Shown here piece by piece: positions 45,733 through 55,568 of a stretch of DNA of 64,000 bases (within the stretch, counting starts at the first letter, position 1; every line of letters starts with the position of its first letter). The stretch is from Leadbetterella sp035299025 (GTDB lineage Bacteria; Bacteroidota; Bacteroidia; Cytophagales; Spirosomataceae). Position numbers and translations under genes: made by a program. The notes beneath the pieces are model-generated. The model ran no database searches, was not told where the DNA came from, and worked only from the letters and a program-made list of their open reading frames with translations. Location of the stretch: NCBI GenBank assembly GCA_035299025.1, contig DATGXK010000007.1, positions 1,426,001 through 1,490,000 of the forward strand, given 5' to 3'.

Positions 45733-47139
45733 TTAGTCTATGATTTGGCCGAGAAGTGTTCCTGAAGTACAACTATTTACAAAAACATTGACATAATCGC
45801 CTTTTTTGTAATGTTTCCTTGGGAAAACAATCACTTTATTTTGGTCGTTTCTACCGGCAAAATCATCTTTTGATTTTTTGGATTCACCTTCTATCAATAC
45901 TTTAAAAACCTTACCCACAGACTCTTGATTGCGTATGGCTGAATGCTGACGTTGTTTATCAATGATTTCGTTCACTCTGCGTTTTTTGATTTCAAGAGGC
46001 ACGTCGTCTTCAAATTTCTTTGCGGCGGGTGTACCTGGTCTTTCCGAATAGAAAAACATGTATCCGTAATCAAAAATCACCTGATCCATCAAACTTAAAG
46101 TTTCTTGGTGGTCTTCCTCTGTTTCGGTACAAAAACCAGCAATCATGTCATGAGAGACGCCACAATCTTCACCCAGAATTTCCTTTATCTTAGAAACTCT
46201 TTCCAAGTACCATTCTCGGGTGTACGTTCTATTCATAAGTTCAAGAATCCTCGTACTACCGCTTTGTGCAGGCAGATGGATGTAGTTGCAGATGTTATCG
46301 TATTTTTTTATGGTCCACAAAACTTCGTCTGTAATGTCTTTTGGATGTGAAGTGGAGAATCTAACCCTTAAATCTGGGTCAATTTGAGCGACTTTCTCGA
46401 GCAAATTGGCAAAATTATAAAATTCGCCCTCTCCAGTCCATTTGTAAGAATCTACATTTTGTCCGAGCAGTGTTACCTCTCTGTAACCCTTGGCAAAAAG
46501 GTCTTTGGCTTCCTCATAAATGGAATGCGGATCCCTGCTGCGTTCACGACCTCTTGTATAGGGAACTACACAAAAACTGCACATATTGTCGCAACCTCGC
46601 ATGATGGATATAAAGGCCGAAACACCGTTGGAATCAAGCCTTATGGGTGAAATATCAGCATAAGTTTCTTCTCTCGAAAGAAAAACATTGACGGCCTTGT
46701 GTCCTTCTTCTACTTCTTCCAAAAGATTGGGCAAATCGCGATAGGCATCAGGACCAACCACCAAATCAACCATTTTTTCTTCTTCTAGGAACTTGGTTTT
46801 CAGTCGCTCGGCCATACAGCCCAAAACTCCAATTTTGAGATTAGGATTAGATTTCTTGTTTTTGTTGAGTGCCGAAAGTCTCGTCCGAACTTTCTGCTCG
46901 GCGTTGTCTCTGATGGCACAAGTGTTCAGCAGCACCAAATCCGCCTCTTCGAGATTGGCAGTTGTAGAATAGCCATTGGTACGAAGTATAGATGCCACCA
47001 CTTCGCTGTCTGCAAAATTCATCTGACATCCGTAGCTTTCTATGTAGAGCTTCTTTGTGCCAATTTTGTGCTCCGTTATTGAAACCTTGGCTTCATCTAA
47101 ATTCTCTTTTTCTTCTAATGAAATATTTTCGGCGGTCAT
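45733..47139 (-). CDS. miaB: tRNA-2-methylthio-N6-dimethylallyladenosine synthase
   Basis: Radical SAM methylthiotransferase acting on A37 of tRNAs. 468 residues in three parts: UPF0004 domain (YIESYGCQMNFADSEVV, with the auxiliary cluster cysteines), radical SAM domain (GCDNMCSFCVVPYTRGRERS, C-x3-C-x2-C) and a TRAM domain at the end. Full length and intact. Confidence 0.95.
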   Translation of the reverse strand: MTAENISLEEKENLDEAKVSITEHKIGTKKLYIESYGCQMNFADSEVVASILRTNGYSTTANLEEADLVLLNTCAIRDNAEQKVRTRLSALNKNKKSNPNLKIGVLGCMAERLKTKFLEEEKMVDLVVGPDAYRDLPNLLEEVEEGHKAVNVFLSREETYADISPIRLDSNGVSAFISIMRGCDNMCSFCVVPYTRGRERSRDPHSIYEEAKDLFAKGYREVTLLGQNVDSYKWTGEGEFYNFANLLEKVAQIDPDLRVRFSTSHPKDITDEVLWTIKKYDNICNYIHLPAQSGSTRILELMNRTYTREWYLERVSKIKEILGEDCGVSHDMIAGFCTETEEDHQETLSLMDQVIFDYGYMFFYSERPGTPAAKKFEDDVPLEIKKRRVNEIIDKQRQHSAIRNQESVGKVFKVLIEGESKKSKDDFAGRNDQNKVIVFPRKHYKKGDYVNVFVNSCTSGTLLGQIID

Positions 47140-47271
47140 TGATATAGTGTCTTTGTAAAATCGAATACAAAATTAACAAATATGACAATATGTCAGTACC
47201 AAAATCAGGTAATAATTATAGAAGGGGGTCTATTGTGGGTAAAACCCAGTAAAGCGAAGACGAATGGTGGT

Positions 47272-49788
47272 TTAGAAAGGGTATCCAATACCAAAATTCC
47301 AATTGAGTCCGTACTGTTGTTTTCTTTTCAATGAAAAATCGTCTAAAACGAAGCGGTTACCCACTGCTCTGCTTGGGTCAAATACTTTGATACCCCAGTC
47401 GAATCTAAAAAGGAAATAGGACAAGTCCCACCTGAGACCAAAGCCTGTTCCTACAGCTATTTCTTTGTAGAATCTTTTAAAATCAAAATTTGCTTGATCC
47501 TGCTTATTGGGCGTATTAATTTGGTGCCATTTCCAGACGTTTCCGGCATCAATAAAGCCCGCCAACTGAATATCGCCTGCAAAACGTAAAACTTTTATAC
47601 GGTATTCTATGCTCGATTCGAGCAAAATATCACCAGGCTGTGGAATCGTATTGCCCGCTGCCGTGGTGTCTGGTTTTGACGAACCCGTTCCCAATGTACG
47701 AGGTGCCCATGCACGCACACTATTACTGCCACCAATGAAAAAATTCTTGTCGTAAGGCATAGATCTGTTGCTTCCGTATGGATTGGCCAAACCAAGATTA
47801 AACCTGTAGGCATAGCTGGATTTGCTGTTGATACCAATGCTCCGGCGATAATCGGCATTGAGTTTCACAAATCTGAAATAGGCACGAACACTATCTATAC
47901 CATTTTCAGACTGCCGCAAAGGAAAAATCCTTTCTATGAGATTGAGTTTTTCTTTGTTTTCCAAAAAATTCAAAACCGTACCACCCGACTCTAAAAACAA
48001 CCTAAAAAACCTCGAAGACGAAAGTGGCTTGCTCGGGTTTTGATTGTTGTAAACAAAATTGGAATTCAAAGACGAAACAAACTGCGGGTCAAAAGTAACT
48101 TTGAGGTTATTGCCTTGTTGCTGTAGATCCAAAAGGCTATTGTAGAACTCTTGTCCCGACTCGTTATTGAAATAAATGGTATTGATAAGGTGAGCATCGA
48201 GAACGCTCAAATACAGAAATGCGTTTTTAGAAAACTGAATGGAGTGATTGGTATTGAGCTTAAAGTTCAGTCTTTTGCCCCAAAAAGGCTCCGAATAATT
48301 ATAGCCTACGCCCACTATGGTGCGGGGATTCATTAGGTTTAATTGTCCTAGTTTGTTTTGAAATGGCCAGAGTGTTGGCAAGGTCATGTTGAGATTGAGA
48401 CCAAGCTCTAGACTACCTCTGATAGACTTATTAGAGGTATTGATGGGCGACGGCTGCCCCTCATAAGATGCCCTCAGCGAACCCTCAAAAGTCTCTAGTT
48501 TTTTAAGAAGATTTCGCCCGGTGAGCGATACCGGTACACCAAATCCAAAAAAAGTAGAGCCATCGTTGTAAATATTATTAATACCCGGACTTATCCCGAA
48601 TGTGTATTTTTCCAACAAAGGAGCAAAATACTCGAGCGAAAGTTGACCTGGCGACAAGGCTTTTACTTGAGAACTCGCAAAGGCAAACTGGTTATACAGC
48701 GAAATCTGGCGTTGGGTTTCCATAATATCTGAAATTCGATAGAGCCCACCCGGTTTGGATATTATTCTTGGACTTATGATGTTCAGAGGTACGTTTTTAT
48801 CGAGTCGTATAAATTTAACACCGTTATAGAAAACAGTGTCAGGCTTTGCCAATGTACTTCCAGAATTTGGGTCAAAGGCCTTAAAAACAACCTCTTCTAC
48901 TGTAAAACGCTCATGGGCGAGTTTGATTTCGGGGTTTTGAATCTCAAATTTCAGATTTCCACGCTTTCGTTGCACAAACAAAGCCTCGTCGTTCTCGTAA
49001 TTGCTGGCACCGTGGGTAATAAATTTATTGTTGAAGTTGTAGTAGCCATTGTTTTTCAATAGTTGCTCCAGTCTAAGTTTCTCGGCAGAAACCAGCCGCA
49101 AATCAAACAAACTCCCTTTTGTAATCAACTGTAATTTCTCGTTTGACCTGAGTAAACTATCTATAACAGGATCGCTGGCAAAATACTGAACGGTATCTAT
49201 GCTGTACCCTATTTTTTCATCGATAATATAAGTAACATTCAGCCGCTTGTTTTTTCTGGTGGTATCTAAGTTATATCTCACCTCAGCATCTCTAAAACCG
49301 GCATCATTCAGAAATTTCTTCATTTTTGAGGCCGTCTCGGCGATATTGGCCTCGCTTATCAGCACTTGCTTTTCTCCTATGTTTCTCCAAAGCCATCCCG
49401 ACTGTTCCTCCAAATTCCCTTGAAATCTCTCAATTTTTTTCTCCAATTTCTGCACCTTTCGGGCAGATTTCACCTGGCTATTGTTTAGGTTTGTCAAACT
49501 ATTTTGTAAACCCGTAAGTTTCTTTTCGTTTTTGGGAGCATTGAAAGTATTTCTTCCAAAATTATACCACCAAACTCTCGGTGTAATCGGCAGTTCCAGC
49601 GGCTTGGAGTTTTCTTTTTGAGAAAAAGGAATGATGAGTTCTAGCTCTTCGTCTATTACTTTTTGATTTCCTTTAAAATCATTTCTCCATAAAATATACT
49701 TATTATTGTCCACCGGTACATTATTTTTACACGAAAACAGTGTTCCGAGTAGAAAAACCAGCAAACTATATTTTATTATCCTTAACAA
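47272..49788 (-). CDS. TamL-like BamA/Omp85 outer membrane lipoprotein
   Basis: 838-residue outer membrane protein of the Omp85 superfamily. It has a lipobox (LGTLFSC), POTRA-like segments in the first half (for example LITKGSLFDLRLVSAEKLRL, with YNFNNKFITHG) and a C-terminal 16-strand barrel with the final strand ending QQYGLNWNFGIGYPF. A lipidated Omp85 is typical of Bacteroidota TamL. It probably works with a TamB protein in envelope assembly. The only reasonable start is TTG at 49788, 15 nt from the divergent methyltransferase gene. Confidence 0.88.
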   Translation of the reverse strand: MLRIIKYSLLVFLLGTLFSCKNNVPVDNNKYILWRNDFKGNQKVIDEELELIIPFSQKENSKPLELPITPRVWWYNFGRNTFNAPKNEKKLTGLQNSLTNLNNSQVKSARKVQKLEKKIERFQGNLEEQSGWLWRNIGEKQVLISEANIAETASKMKKFLNDAGFRDAEVRYNLDTTRKNKRLNVTYIIDEKIGYSIDTVQYFASDPVIDSLLRSNEKLQLITKGSLFDLRLVSAEKLRLEQLLKNNGYYNFNNKFITHGASNYENDEALFVQRKRGNLKFEIQNPEIKLAHERFTVEEVVFKAFDPNSGSTLAKPDTVFYNGVKFIRLDKNVPLNIISPRIISKPGGLYRISDIMETQRQISLYNQFAFASSQVKALSPGQLSLEYFAPLLEKYTFGISPGINNIYNDGSTFFGFGVPVSLTGRNLLKKLETFEGSLRASYEGQPSPINTSNKSIRGSLELGLNLNMTLPTLWPFQNKLGQLNLMNPRTIVGVGYNYSEPFWGKRLNFKLNTNHSIQFSKNAFLYLSVLDAHLINTIYFNNESGQEFYNSLLDLQQQGNNLKVTFDPQFVSSLNSNFVYNNQNPSKPLSSSRFFRLFLESGGTVLNFLENKEKLNLIERIFPLRQSENGIDSVRAYFRFVKLNADYRRSIGINSKSSYAYRFNLGLANPYGSNRSMPYDKNFFIGGSNSVRAWAPRTLGTGSSKPDTTAAGNTIPQPGDILLESSIEYRIKVLRFAGDIQLAGFIDAGNVWKWHQINTPNKQDQANFDFKRFYKEIAVGTGFGLRWDLSYFLFRFDWGIKVFDPSRAVGNRFVLDDFSLKRKQQYGLNWNFGIGYPF

Positions 49789-49803
49789 TATTCGAATTGG
49801 GTT

Positions 49804-50544
49804 ATGATTTCAAAGCAACAGCAAAAATACGTTCAATCTCTTCATAATAAAAAATACAGAAACGAATATGGCAAATTTTTGGTGGAAGGAGAAAAAGGTA
49901 TTCTGGAGATAGTAAACTCTGATTTTGAAATAGAAAATATATTTTGCTCCGAAAATTTCGCTCAAAAAATAGGACAAAAGGCATTAATCAACAAAATAAT
50001 AACCTGTAAAGCCTCCGAAATTGAAAGTATATCGACTTTCAAAAGCAACAACACAGGTGTGGCCGTGGTTTATCAAAAAAAGAATTCGTCACTTGAAGAA
50101 ATACCAGAAGAAGACTTGGTTCTAATTCTGGACGACATCAAAGATCCTGGAAATCTTGGCACCATTATCAGACTTGCCGATTGGTATGGCATAAGAAACA
50201 TTTATTGCAGCCCAGATACTGTGGAGTTTTATAACCCTAAAGTTATAGCCGCCACCATGGGTTCGTTTGCACGCACAAACGTGTTTTACTTGGATTTACC
50301 TCTATTTGTTTCTAATCTCAAAATGCCTGTACTTGGGGCTTTTCTCGGCGGAGAAAACGTGCACAAATTGACCATCCAGAAGCCATTCGCACTAATTATA
50401 GGAAGCGAATCGCACGGCATTGGCTCAGCTTTGAAACAACTCGTGACCAAAAAAATAACAATACCGAGAATCGGAATGGCCGAATCACTCAATGCTGGCA
50501 TAGCCACTGGTATTATACTGGATAATATTTTCAGAGAGGTTTAA
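49804..50544 (+). CDS. SpoU/TrmH-type RNA 2'-O-methyltransferase
   Basis: 246-residue enzyme with an N-terminal substrate-binding domain (about 1-95) and a knotted SpoU domain: LVLILDDIKDPGNLGTIIRL, ALIIGSESHGIG and IPRIGMAESLNAGIATGIIL, the three family motifs. It methylates rRNA or tRNA ribose; which position cannot be told. Divergent from the TamL-like gene. Confidence 0.93.
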   Translation: MISKQQQKYVQSLHNKKYRNEYGKFLVEGEKGILEIVNSDFEIENIFCSENFAQKIGQKALINKIITCKASEIESISTFKSNNTGVAVVYQKKNSSLEEIPEEDLVLILDDIKDPGNLGTIIRLADWYGIRNIYCSPDTVEFYNPKVIAATMGSFARTNVFYLDLPLFVSNLKMPVLGAFLGGENVHKLTIQKPFALIIGSESHGIGSALKQLVTKKITIPRIGMAESLNAGIATGIILDNIFREV

Positions 50545-50682
50545 CAAATCTGGATTCATTGAAATCGCAGAGATTCATTTCAAAACCAAATACGACCGTT
50601 CTTAATTTAATTAAAAATAGATTCCATTTAATAAAGATTTTTTCCGAATTTTGCGGAAATTTTATTATCAATAATCTCCTAA

Positions 50683-52530
50683 ATGGAAAAATTAGACAAG
50701 AATTATATCATAGGCTTCATACTTCTATTCTTGATGTACGGAACCTACATTTACTTTAATGATTCGCTAACCCCGGCGGTTGATACCGCAAAACCAGCCG
50801 CCGCTGCCCAAACAAATAAAGCTGTTGTAAAGGATTCTCTTCAAGCCTCAAAAGCTTTGTTGACAGATACATCTGCAATTAAAATCACAGAGCAAACGGT
50901 AACCGCCGAAAACGACGACATAATAGTGACGATGTCGAGCAGAGGTGCCAAAATAGTAAAAGTAGAGCTTAAAAACTACAAGACTTTTGACTCATACTCA
51001 GCCAACAAAAACGAGGCGATGGTGTTGTTTGATGGTAAAAACACCGCGTTTGATTTTCAAATATCAACCAACTCAGGCGATTTGAGCCTTTCTAACCTCA
51101 ACTTTGCCCCTTCAAAGACTTCGGTCAAGGTTTCGGGTGAAAAATCAGACAACATTACTTTCTCAACACCAATTTCTGGAGGTTCAATTGAGAAAACATA
51201 CACCATAAAAGGTAAAGGCTTCGAAATCAAGCAAGAAATCAAAACCAATGGCCTTTCTGCAGTTTTGAAAAACGCACCTTCAACGCTCATTTGGGAAAAC
51301 CCAATGAGAGTTTTGGAAAACGATTTAGCAGAAAACCGTAAAGCCGCTCAAATCAACTATTTTGACAAAGAAGAAACTTTTGAAGATTTGGGTCTTGGGA
51401 GTACATCAGACGAAAACGAAAACGCCGAACAGCCTATCAAATGGTTTTCATTCAAACAAAAATATTTTACCGCAGGTGTTGTTTCTGAGAATGGCTTTTT
51501 CGAAAAAGGCCAATTTGACCTAAAAACTCCACAAATGGATAGCTCAGTGGTTAAATTGGGTAAAGTCACTGCTCAGATCCCGTATACAGACTTGAGCCAA
51601 AACAAAGTTGCTCTCAAATATTTTTTCGGTCCAAACGACTTGGATGCCTTGAAGAGTGTCGGAAACGACTTCCAGAAAAACCTTTACCTTGGTTATGATA
51701 TTGTAAAGCCTATCAACAGATACGTTTTTGTGCCACTCTTCAACTGGGTGGAGTCTTTTGTAAGCAACTACGGTCTTCTGATTATCATTGTAGTTTTGAT
51801 GATTAAGATTACGCTTACACCACTAATCTATAAATCTTACGTAAGCTCAGCGAAAATGCGGGTATTGGCTCCTGAAATTGCGGCCATCAAAGAGAAAGTC
51901 GGTGACGACGCCGTGAAAGTTCAGCAAGAAACCATGAAGCTGTATCAACAAGTAGGCGTAAGTCCATTGAGCGGTTGTGTGCCACTATTGTTGCAAATGC
52001 CAATATTAATGTCGGTTTTCTTCCTTTTCCCTAATATGCTGATGTTTAGGCAGAAAAACTTCCTTTGGGCCAACGATCTCTCCACTTATGACTCACTCAT
52101 AAACTGGGGCTTCAACTTGCCAATAATCGGGCACCACATAAGTCTTTTTGTGGTATTGATGACCATATCGTCTTTGGCGTTTACCTACTACAACAACCAA
52201 GTTACGCCAGATCAACCAGGCCCTGTGGACATGAAAAAACTGTCATACATCTTCCCTTTGGTGTTTTTCTTTGTGCTAAATAGTTTCCCAGCTGCATTGA
52301 GTTTCTACTACTTGGTATCAAACGTAGTTACCATTGCTCAGCAATTGATAGTACGGAAGTTTATCGATGAAGATAAAATTTTGGCGATTCTCGAGAAGAA
52401 TAGAAAGAACTATCACACCAAGCCTCAGAAAAAAAGCAAGTTTGGAGATTTTATCCAAAAACAACTCCAGGCTTCGGAAGAAATGAAAAAACAAAGCGAC
52501 GAATTGAAAAATTCGAGAAAAAAGAAATAA
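50683..52530 (+). CDS. yidC: Membrane protein insertase YidC
   Basis: 615-residue insertase with a N-terminal membrane anchor (IIGFILLFLMYGTYIYF), a large periplasmic beta domain (about 70-345) and the five-helix 60KD_IMP core from about 365. PLIYKSYVSSAKMRVLAPEI holds the conserved Arg/Lys region, followed by GVSPLSGCVPLLLQMPILM. The C-terminus is lysine-rich. A TTTCCG/CGGAAA hairpin at 50641-50659 precedes the start. Confidence 0.96.
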   Translation: MEKLDKNYIIGFILLFLMYGTYIYFNDSLTPAVDTAKPAAAAQTNKAVVKDSLQASKALLTDTSAIKITEQTVTAENDDIIVTMSSRGAKIVKVELKNYKTFDSYSANKNEAMVLFDGKNTAFDFQISTNSGDLSLSNLNFAPSKTSVKVSGEKSDNITFSTPISGGSIEKTYTIKGKGFEIKQEIKTNGLSAVLKNAPSTLIWENPMRVLENDLAENRKAAQINYFDKEETFEDLGLGSTSDENENAEQPIKWFSFKQKYFTAGVVSENGFFEKGQFDLKTPQMDSSVVKLGKVTAQIPYTDLSQNKVALKYFFGPNDLDALKSVGNDFQKNLYLGYDIVKPINRYVFVPLFNWVESFVSNYGLLIIIVVLMIKITLTPLIYKSYVSSAKMRVLAPEIAAIKEKVGDDAVKVQQETMKLYQQVGVSPLSGCVPLLLQMPILMSVFFLFPNMLMFRQKNFLWANDLSTYDSLINWGFNLPIIGHHISLFVVLMTISSLAFTYYNNQVTPDQPGPVDMKKLSYIFPLVFFFVLNSFPAALSFYYLVSNVVTIAQQLIVRKFIDEDKILAILEKNRKNYHTKPQKKSKFGDFIQKQLQASEEMKKQSDELKNSRKKK

Positions 52531-52570
52531 AAAAGTGCTCTACAAGTTTTAGATTTGTAGAGCATTTTTT
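52531..52570 (+). terminator. yidC terminator
   Basis: TGCTCTACAA/TTGTAGAGCA stem (52536-52564), 9-nt loop, then a run of T. Confidence 0.88.
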
Positions 52571-52601
52571 GTTACACCCAAAAAGAAGCCTCAACTTTAA
52601 A

Positions 52602-54266
52602 ATGAAAAAAGTATTTCTAATCGTGTTGGGTTTTATTTCGATAGCCAAAGGTCAATCGCTAAACGACCAAGCTTACCTTATCGAATACAAAAAAGCTGTG
52701 CAACTCTTTGCCGACGGACAATATGAGCAGGCTGGCCAAAAACTTACGCCGCTATGCTCCAGAAACTATTCCAACCCGATGGTGCCCTATGCCTATTATT
52801 ACAATGCCCTAACTTCTAAAAACAAAGGAAACTTATACCAGAGCAGAGTTATTTTCAGGTCTTTATTCGAGAATTTCTACGATTGGGACAAGATTAACGA
52901 GGCTAGAATCATTTATGCCGATTTAAATTTTGGGGAGAATTATTTTGAAGAAGGTCTAAAGAGCCTTGAAACCATACAAGATACTGAATATGACAAAATA
53001 AAAGTTGAAATGCTGAATAAGTATATTCCCAAAATCAAAAGCATTTCAACCCTAAAGGAACTCTATTTTAAGTTTCCGACGCAAGAAATCCTTGCCAAAA
53101 ATTTGGTTGAAAAAATCCAAGCCAATAGATATAACTCTAAAGATGACTTGGAGATTTCGGACATGCTCACCAATAGGTTTAAATTTAAAGAGGCCGCCAA
53201 TAAAAACAAAAAGTCAAGCAGTTCAACCCAGAACACAAGTAAAGAGTCGATTGCAAGCCTTGATTTCGGTGTGTTATTGCCCTATAATCTTAATGATGTC
53301 ACCAATAGCATTGCTTCAAATAAATATACCTACGAGCTCTACGCAGGTATGGAGATAGCCACCGAACAACTAAAAAACCAAGGGATTGAAGTAAAACTTC
53401 ATAGTTTTGATGTAAAAAAATCAAAATATGATTTTGAAATTCTTGAAAAAAGAGATGGCTTTAAAAACCTCGATCTGATAGTGGGCCCACTTTACCCAGA
53501 CCCAAACGCCGAGGCCGTAGAGTTTGCGGTGAACAATAAAATAGTGCAAGTTCATCCGCTTTCCAACAACTTGAGTCTGCTGAAAGATGGCAACAGTATT
53601 TTTCTATTGCAGCCTTCACATCTTCTTCAATCAAAAAAAACATTGGAGTACGTTGCAGGGTTAAACCATAAGAAAACGGTTAGTATATACTTTGGCAATG
53701 CCAAGAAAGACTCGCTTTTTGCGAACATTTACAGAGAAGAGGCCTTAAAAAAGGGATATACCATTACTACTTTCAAGAAATTTAGTGGAAACTTACAAAA
53801 ACTGAGCCCCGAAACTGGCCATGTTTTCCTAGCAGCAGACAACAATCAGGGAGTTAAGTTTCTACAGAGCGTATCTTACAGTAAAATCAACACAGAAATC
53901 ATTTGTACGGCCGCTTCTTTTGCATGGGATAAAATAAGTGGAAGTACTTTTACCGAAAATGTATCGTTGATATACCCCGAATATGTAGCAAAGGATAAAG
54001 AACAGGTTCGACTATTTGAAAAGTCTTTTTTAGAAAAAATGGCTGCACCACCTTCATACTACGCTTATGCCGGTTATGACTTGGTATTGTATTTCAGTAG
54101 AATGATGAAAGATGGAAAGGATATTTTCAAACTCAATATAGAGTCGGGTGAATACACAGACGATTATCTTTTGAGTGGGTTTGATTTTAGAGGAAAAACA
54201 AAAGAGAATTTAATAGTACCGATAGTAAAATACAAGAACGAGGCGTTTGAGGAGATTTTTAGATAA
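52602..54266 (+). CDS. TPR-containing periplasmic-binding-fold protein
   Basis: 554-residue exported protein (signal MKKVFLIVLGFISIAKGQ; start ATG 52602). The first 220 residues are helical TPR-like repeats (YKKAVQLFADGQYEQAGQ). From about 232 (IASLDFGVLLPYNL) a type I periplasmic-binding fold follows, with VGPLYPDPNAEAVEFA and ASFAWDKISGSTFTENV. The TPR plus PBP-like architecture resembles LpoA-type activators of peptidoglycan synthases and amino acid-binding proteins. No transporter genes are nearby, so a structural or regulatory role is more likely. It lies 3 nt before hemL. Confidence 0.78.
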   Translation: MKKVFLIVLGFISIAKGQSLNDQAYLIEYKKAVQLFADGQYEQAGQKLTPLCSRNYSNPMVPYAYYYNALTSKNKGNLYQSRVIFRSLFENFYDWDKINEARIIYADLNFGENYFEEGLKSLETIQDTEYDKIKVEMLNKYIPKIKSISTLKELYFKFPTQEILAKNLVEKIQANRYNSKDDLEISDMLTNRFKFKEAANKNKKSSSSTQNTSKESIASLDFGVLLPYNLNDVTNSIASNKYTYELYAGMEIATEQLKNQGIEVKLHSFDVKKSKYDFEILEKRDGFKNLDLIVGPLYPDPNAEAVEFAVNNKIVQVHPLSNNLSLLKDGNSIFLLQPSHLLQSKKTLEYVAGLNHKKTVSIYFGNAKKDSLFANIYREEALKKGYTITTFKKFSGNLQKLSPETGHVFLAADNNQGVKFLQSVSYSKINTEIICTAASFAWDKISGSTFTENVSLIYPEYVAKDKEQVRLFEKSFLEKMAAPPSYYAYAGYDLVLYFSRMMKDGKDIFKLNIESGEYTDDYLLSGFDFRGKTKENLIVPIVKYKNEAFEEIFR

Positions 54267-54269
54267 CCA

Positions 54270-55568
54270 ATGAAAAACAAAAACAGTACAAAGCTTTTCG
54301 AAGAAGCAAAACAATACATTCCAGGTGGCGTCAATTCGCCCGTAAGAGCATTCAAATCCGTTGGAGGCAATCCGAGGTTTATAAAACGAGCCAAGGGAGC
54401 ATACCTTACCGACGAGGATAACAACAAATACATTGACCTTATTGGATCTTGGGGTCCGATGATTCTTGGGCATGCTTTTAATCCCATAGAAAACGCTGTC
54501 CGAAAAGCCGTAAAATCCTCATTTTCTTTTGGTGCACCTACCAAAAAAGAGGTGACCATGGCCAAGTTAATATGTGACTTAGTACCATCAGTGGAAATGG
54601 TGCGAATGGTGAATTCAGGAACTGAAGCCACCATGTCGGCCATCAGACTTGCTCGAGCCTATTCTGGAAAAGACAAAATAATCAAGTTTGAAGGCTGCTA
54701 TCACGGTCATGGTGATGCGTTTCTTATTGCAGCAGGCAGTGGAGCCATGAGTATGGGGCATCCAGACAGCCCTGGTGTAACCCAAGCCACCGCAAACGAT
54801 ACGCTTACGGTACCTTACAACAATACGAAGGCCCTTACTGACATAATAAAGAAGAATAAGGGAAAAATAGCAGGCCTTATTCTAGAGCCCGTGGTAGGCA
54901 ACATGGGTTGTGTTCTCCCAAACCCTGGCTATCTTGAATTTATCCGAGACATTTGCACAAAAGAGAATATTGTATTGATTTTTGATGAAGTTATGACTGG
55001 TTTTAGGCTAGCCATCGGTGGAGCTCAAGAACGATTTGGTATAACGCCTGACCTCACTACGATGGGTAAAATTATAGGTGGTGGTATGCCTGTAGGTGCT
55101 TATGGCGGCAAAAAGGAAATCATGGAAATGGTATCACCCTCGGGGCCAATGTACCAAGCGGGTACACTTTCAGGCAACCCAATAGCTATGTCGGCGGGTA
55201 TTGAGATGCTCCAGCATTTGAAGAAAAACCCAAGTATTTACAAGGATTTGGATGAAGCAGGGGCCGATATCGCCAATGGCCTAAGAAAATCACTCAACGA
55301 ACTAGAAATGGACTACACTATTAACCAAATCGGTTCGATGTACAGTTTGTTTTTCACCAATCAGCATGTAGTTGATTACGAAACAGCCAAAAGCTGCGAT
55401 ACCAAAACCTTCGGTCAGTACTTCAACCTAATGCTCGAAAAAGGGGTATATTTAGCTCCTAGCCAGTTCGAATCGCTGTTTATTTCCACCAAAATAGACA
55501 AAAAATTGGTTAAGAAAATACTCAAAGCCAGCCACGAAAGTTTGAAAGAAATCAAAACCGGCAAATGA
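54270..55568 (+). CDS. hemL: Glutamate-1-semialdehyde 2,1-aminomutase
   Basis: PLP enzyme making 5-aminolevulinate in the C5 heme pathway. 432 residues with YIPGGVNSPVRAF at the N-terminus, ILIGSWGPMILGHA-like substrate region, the PLP lysine in TMGKIIGGGMPVGAYGG and GTLSGNPIAMSAG. Canonical length. Confidence 0.95.
   Translation: MKNKNSTKLFEEAKQYIPGGVNSPVRAFKSVGGNPRFIKRAKGAYLTDEDNNKYIDLIGSWGPMILGHAFNPIENAVRKAVKSSFSFGAPTKKEVTMAKLICDLVPSVEMVRMVNSGTEATMSAIRLARAYSGKDKIIKFEGCYHGHGDAFLIAAGSGAMSMGHPDSPGVTQATANDTLTVPYNNTKALTDIIKKNKGKIAGLILEPVVGNMGCVLPNPGYLEFIRDICTKENIVLIFDEVMTGFRLAIGGAQERFGITPDLTTMGKIIGGGMPVGAYGGKKEIMEMVSPSGPMYQAGTLSGNPIAMSAGIEMLQHLKKNPSIYKDLDEAGADIANGLRKSLNELEMDYTINQIGSMYSLFFTNQHVVDYETAKSCDTKTFGQYFNLMLEKGVYLAPSQFESLFISTKIDKKLVKKILKASHESLKEIKTGK

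Noticed and set aside
47183..47195. TGACA-ATA-TGTCA palindrome upstream of miaB as an operator
   Set aside because: Arms of only 5 bp in A/T-rich sequence and no matching copy seen elsewhere in the window.
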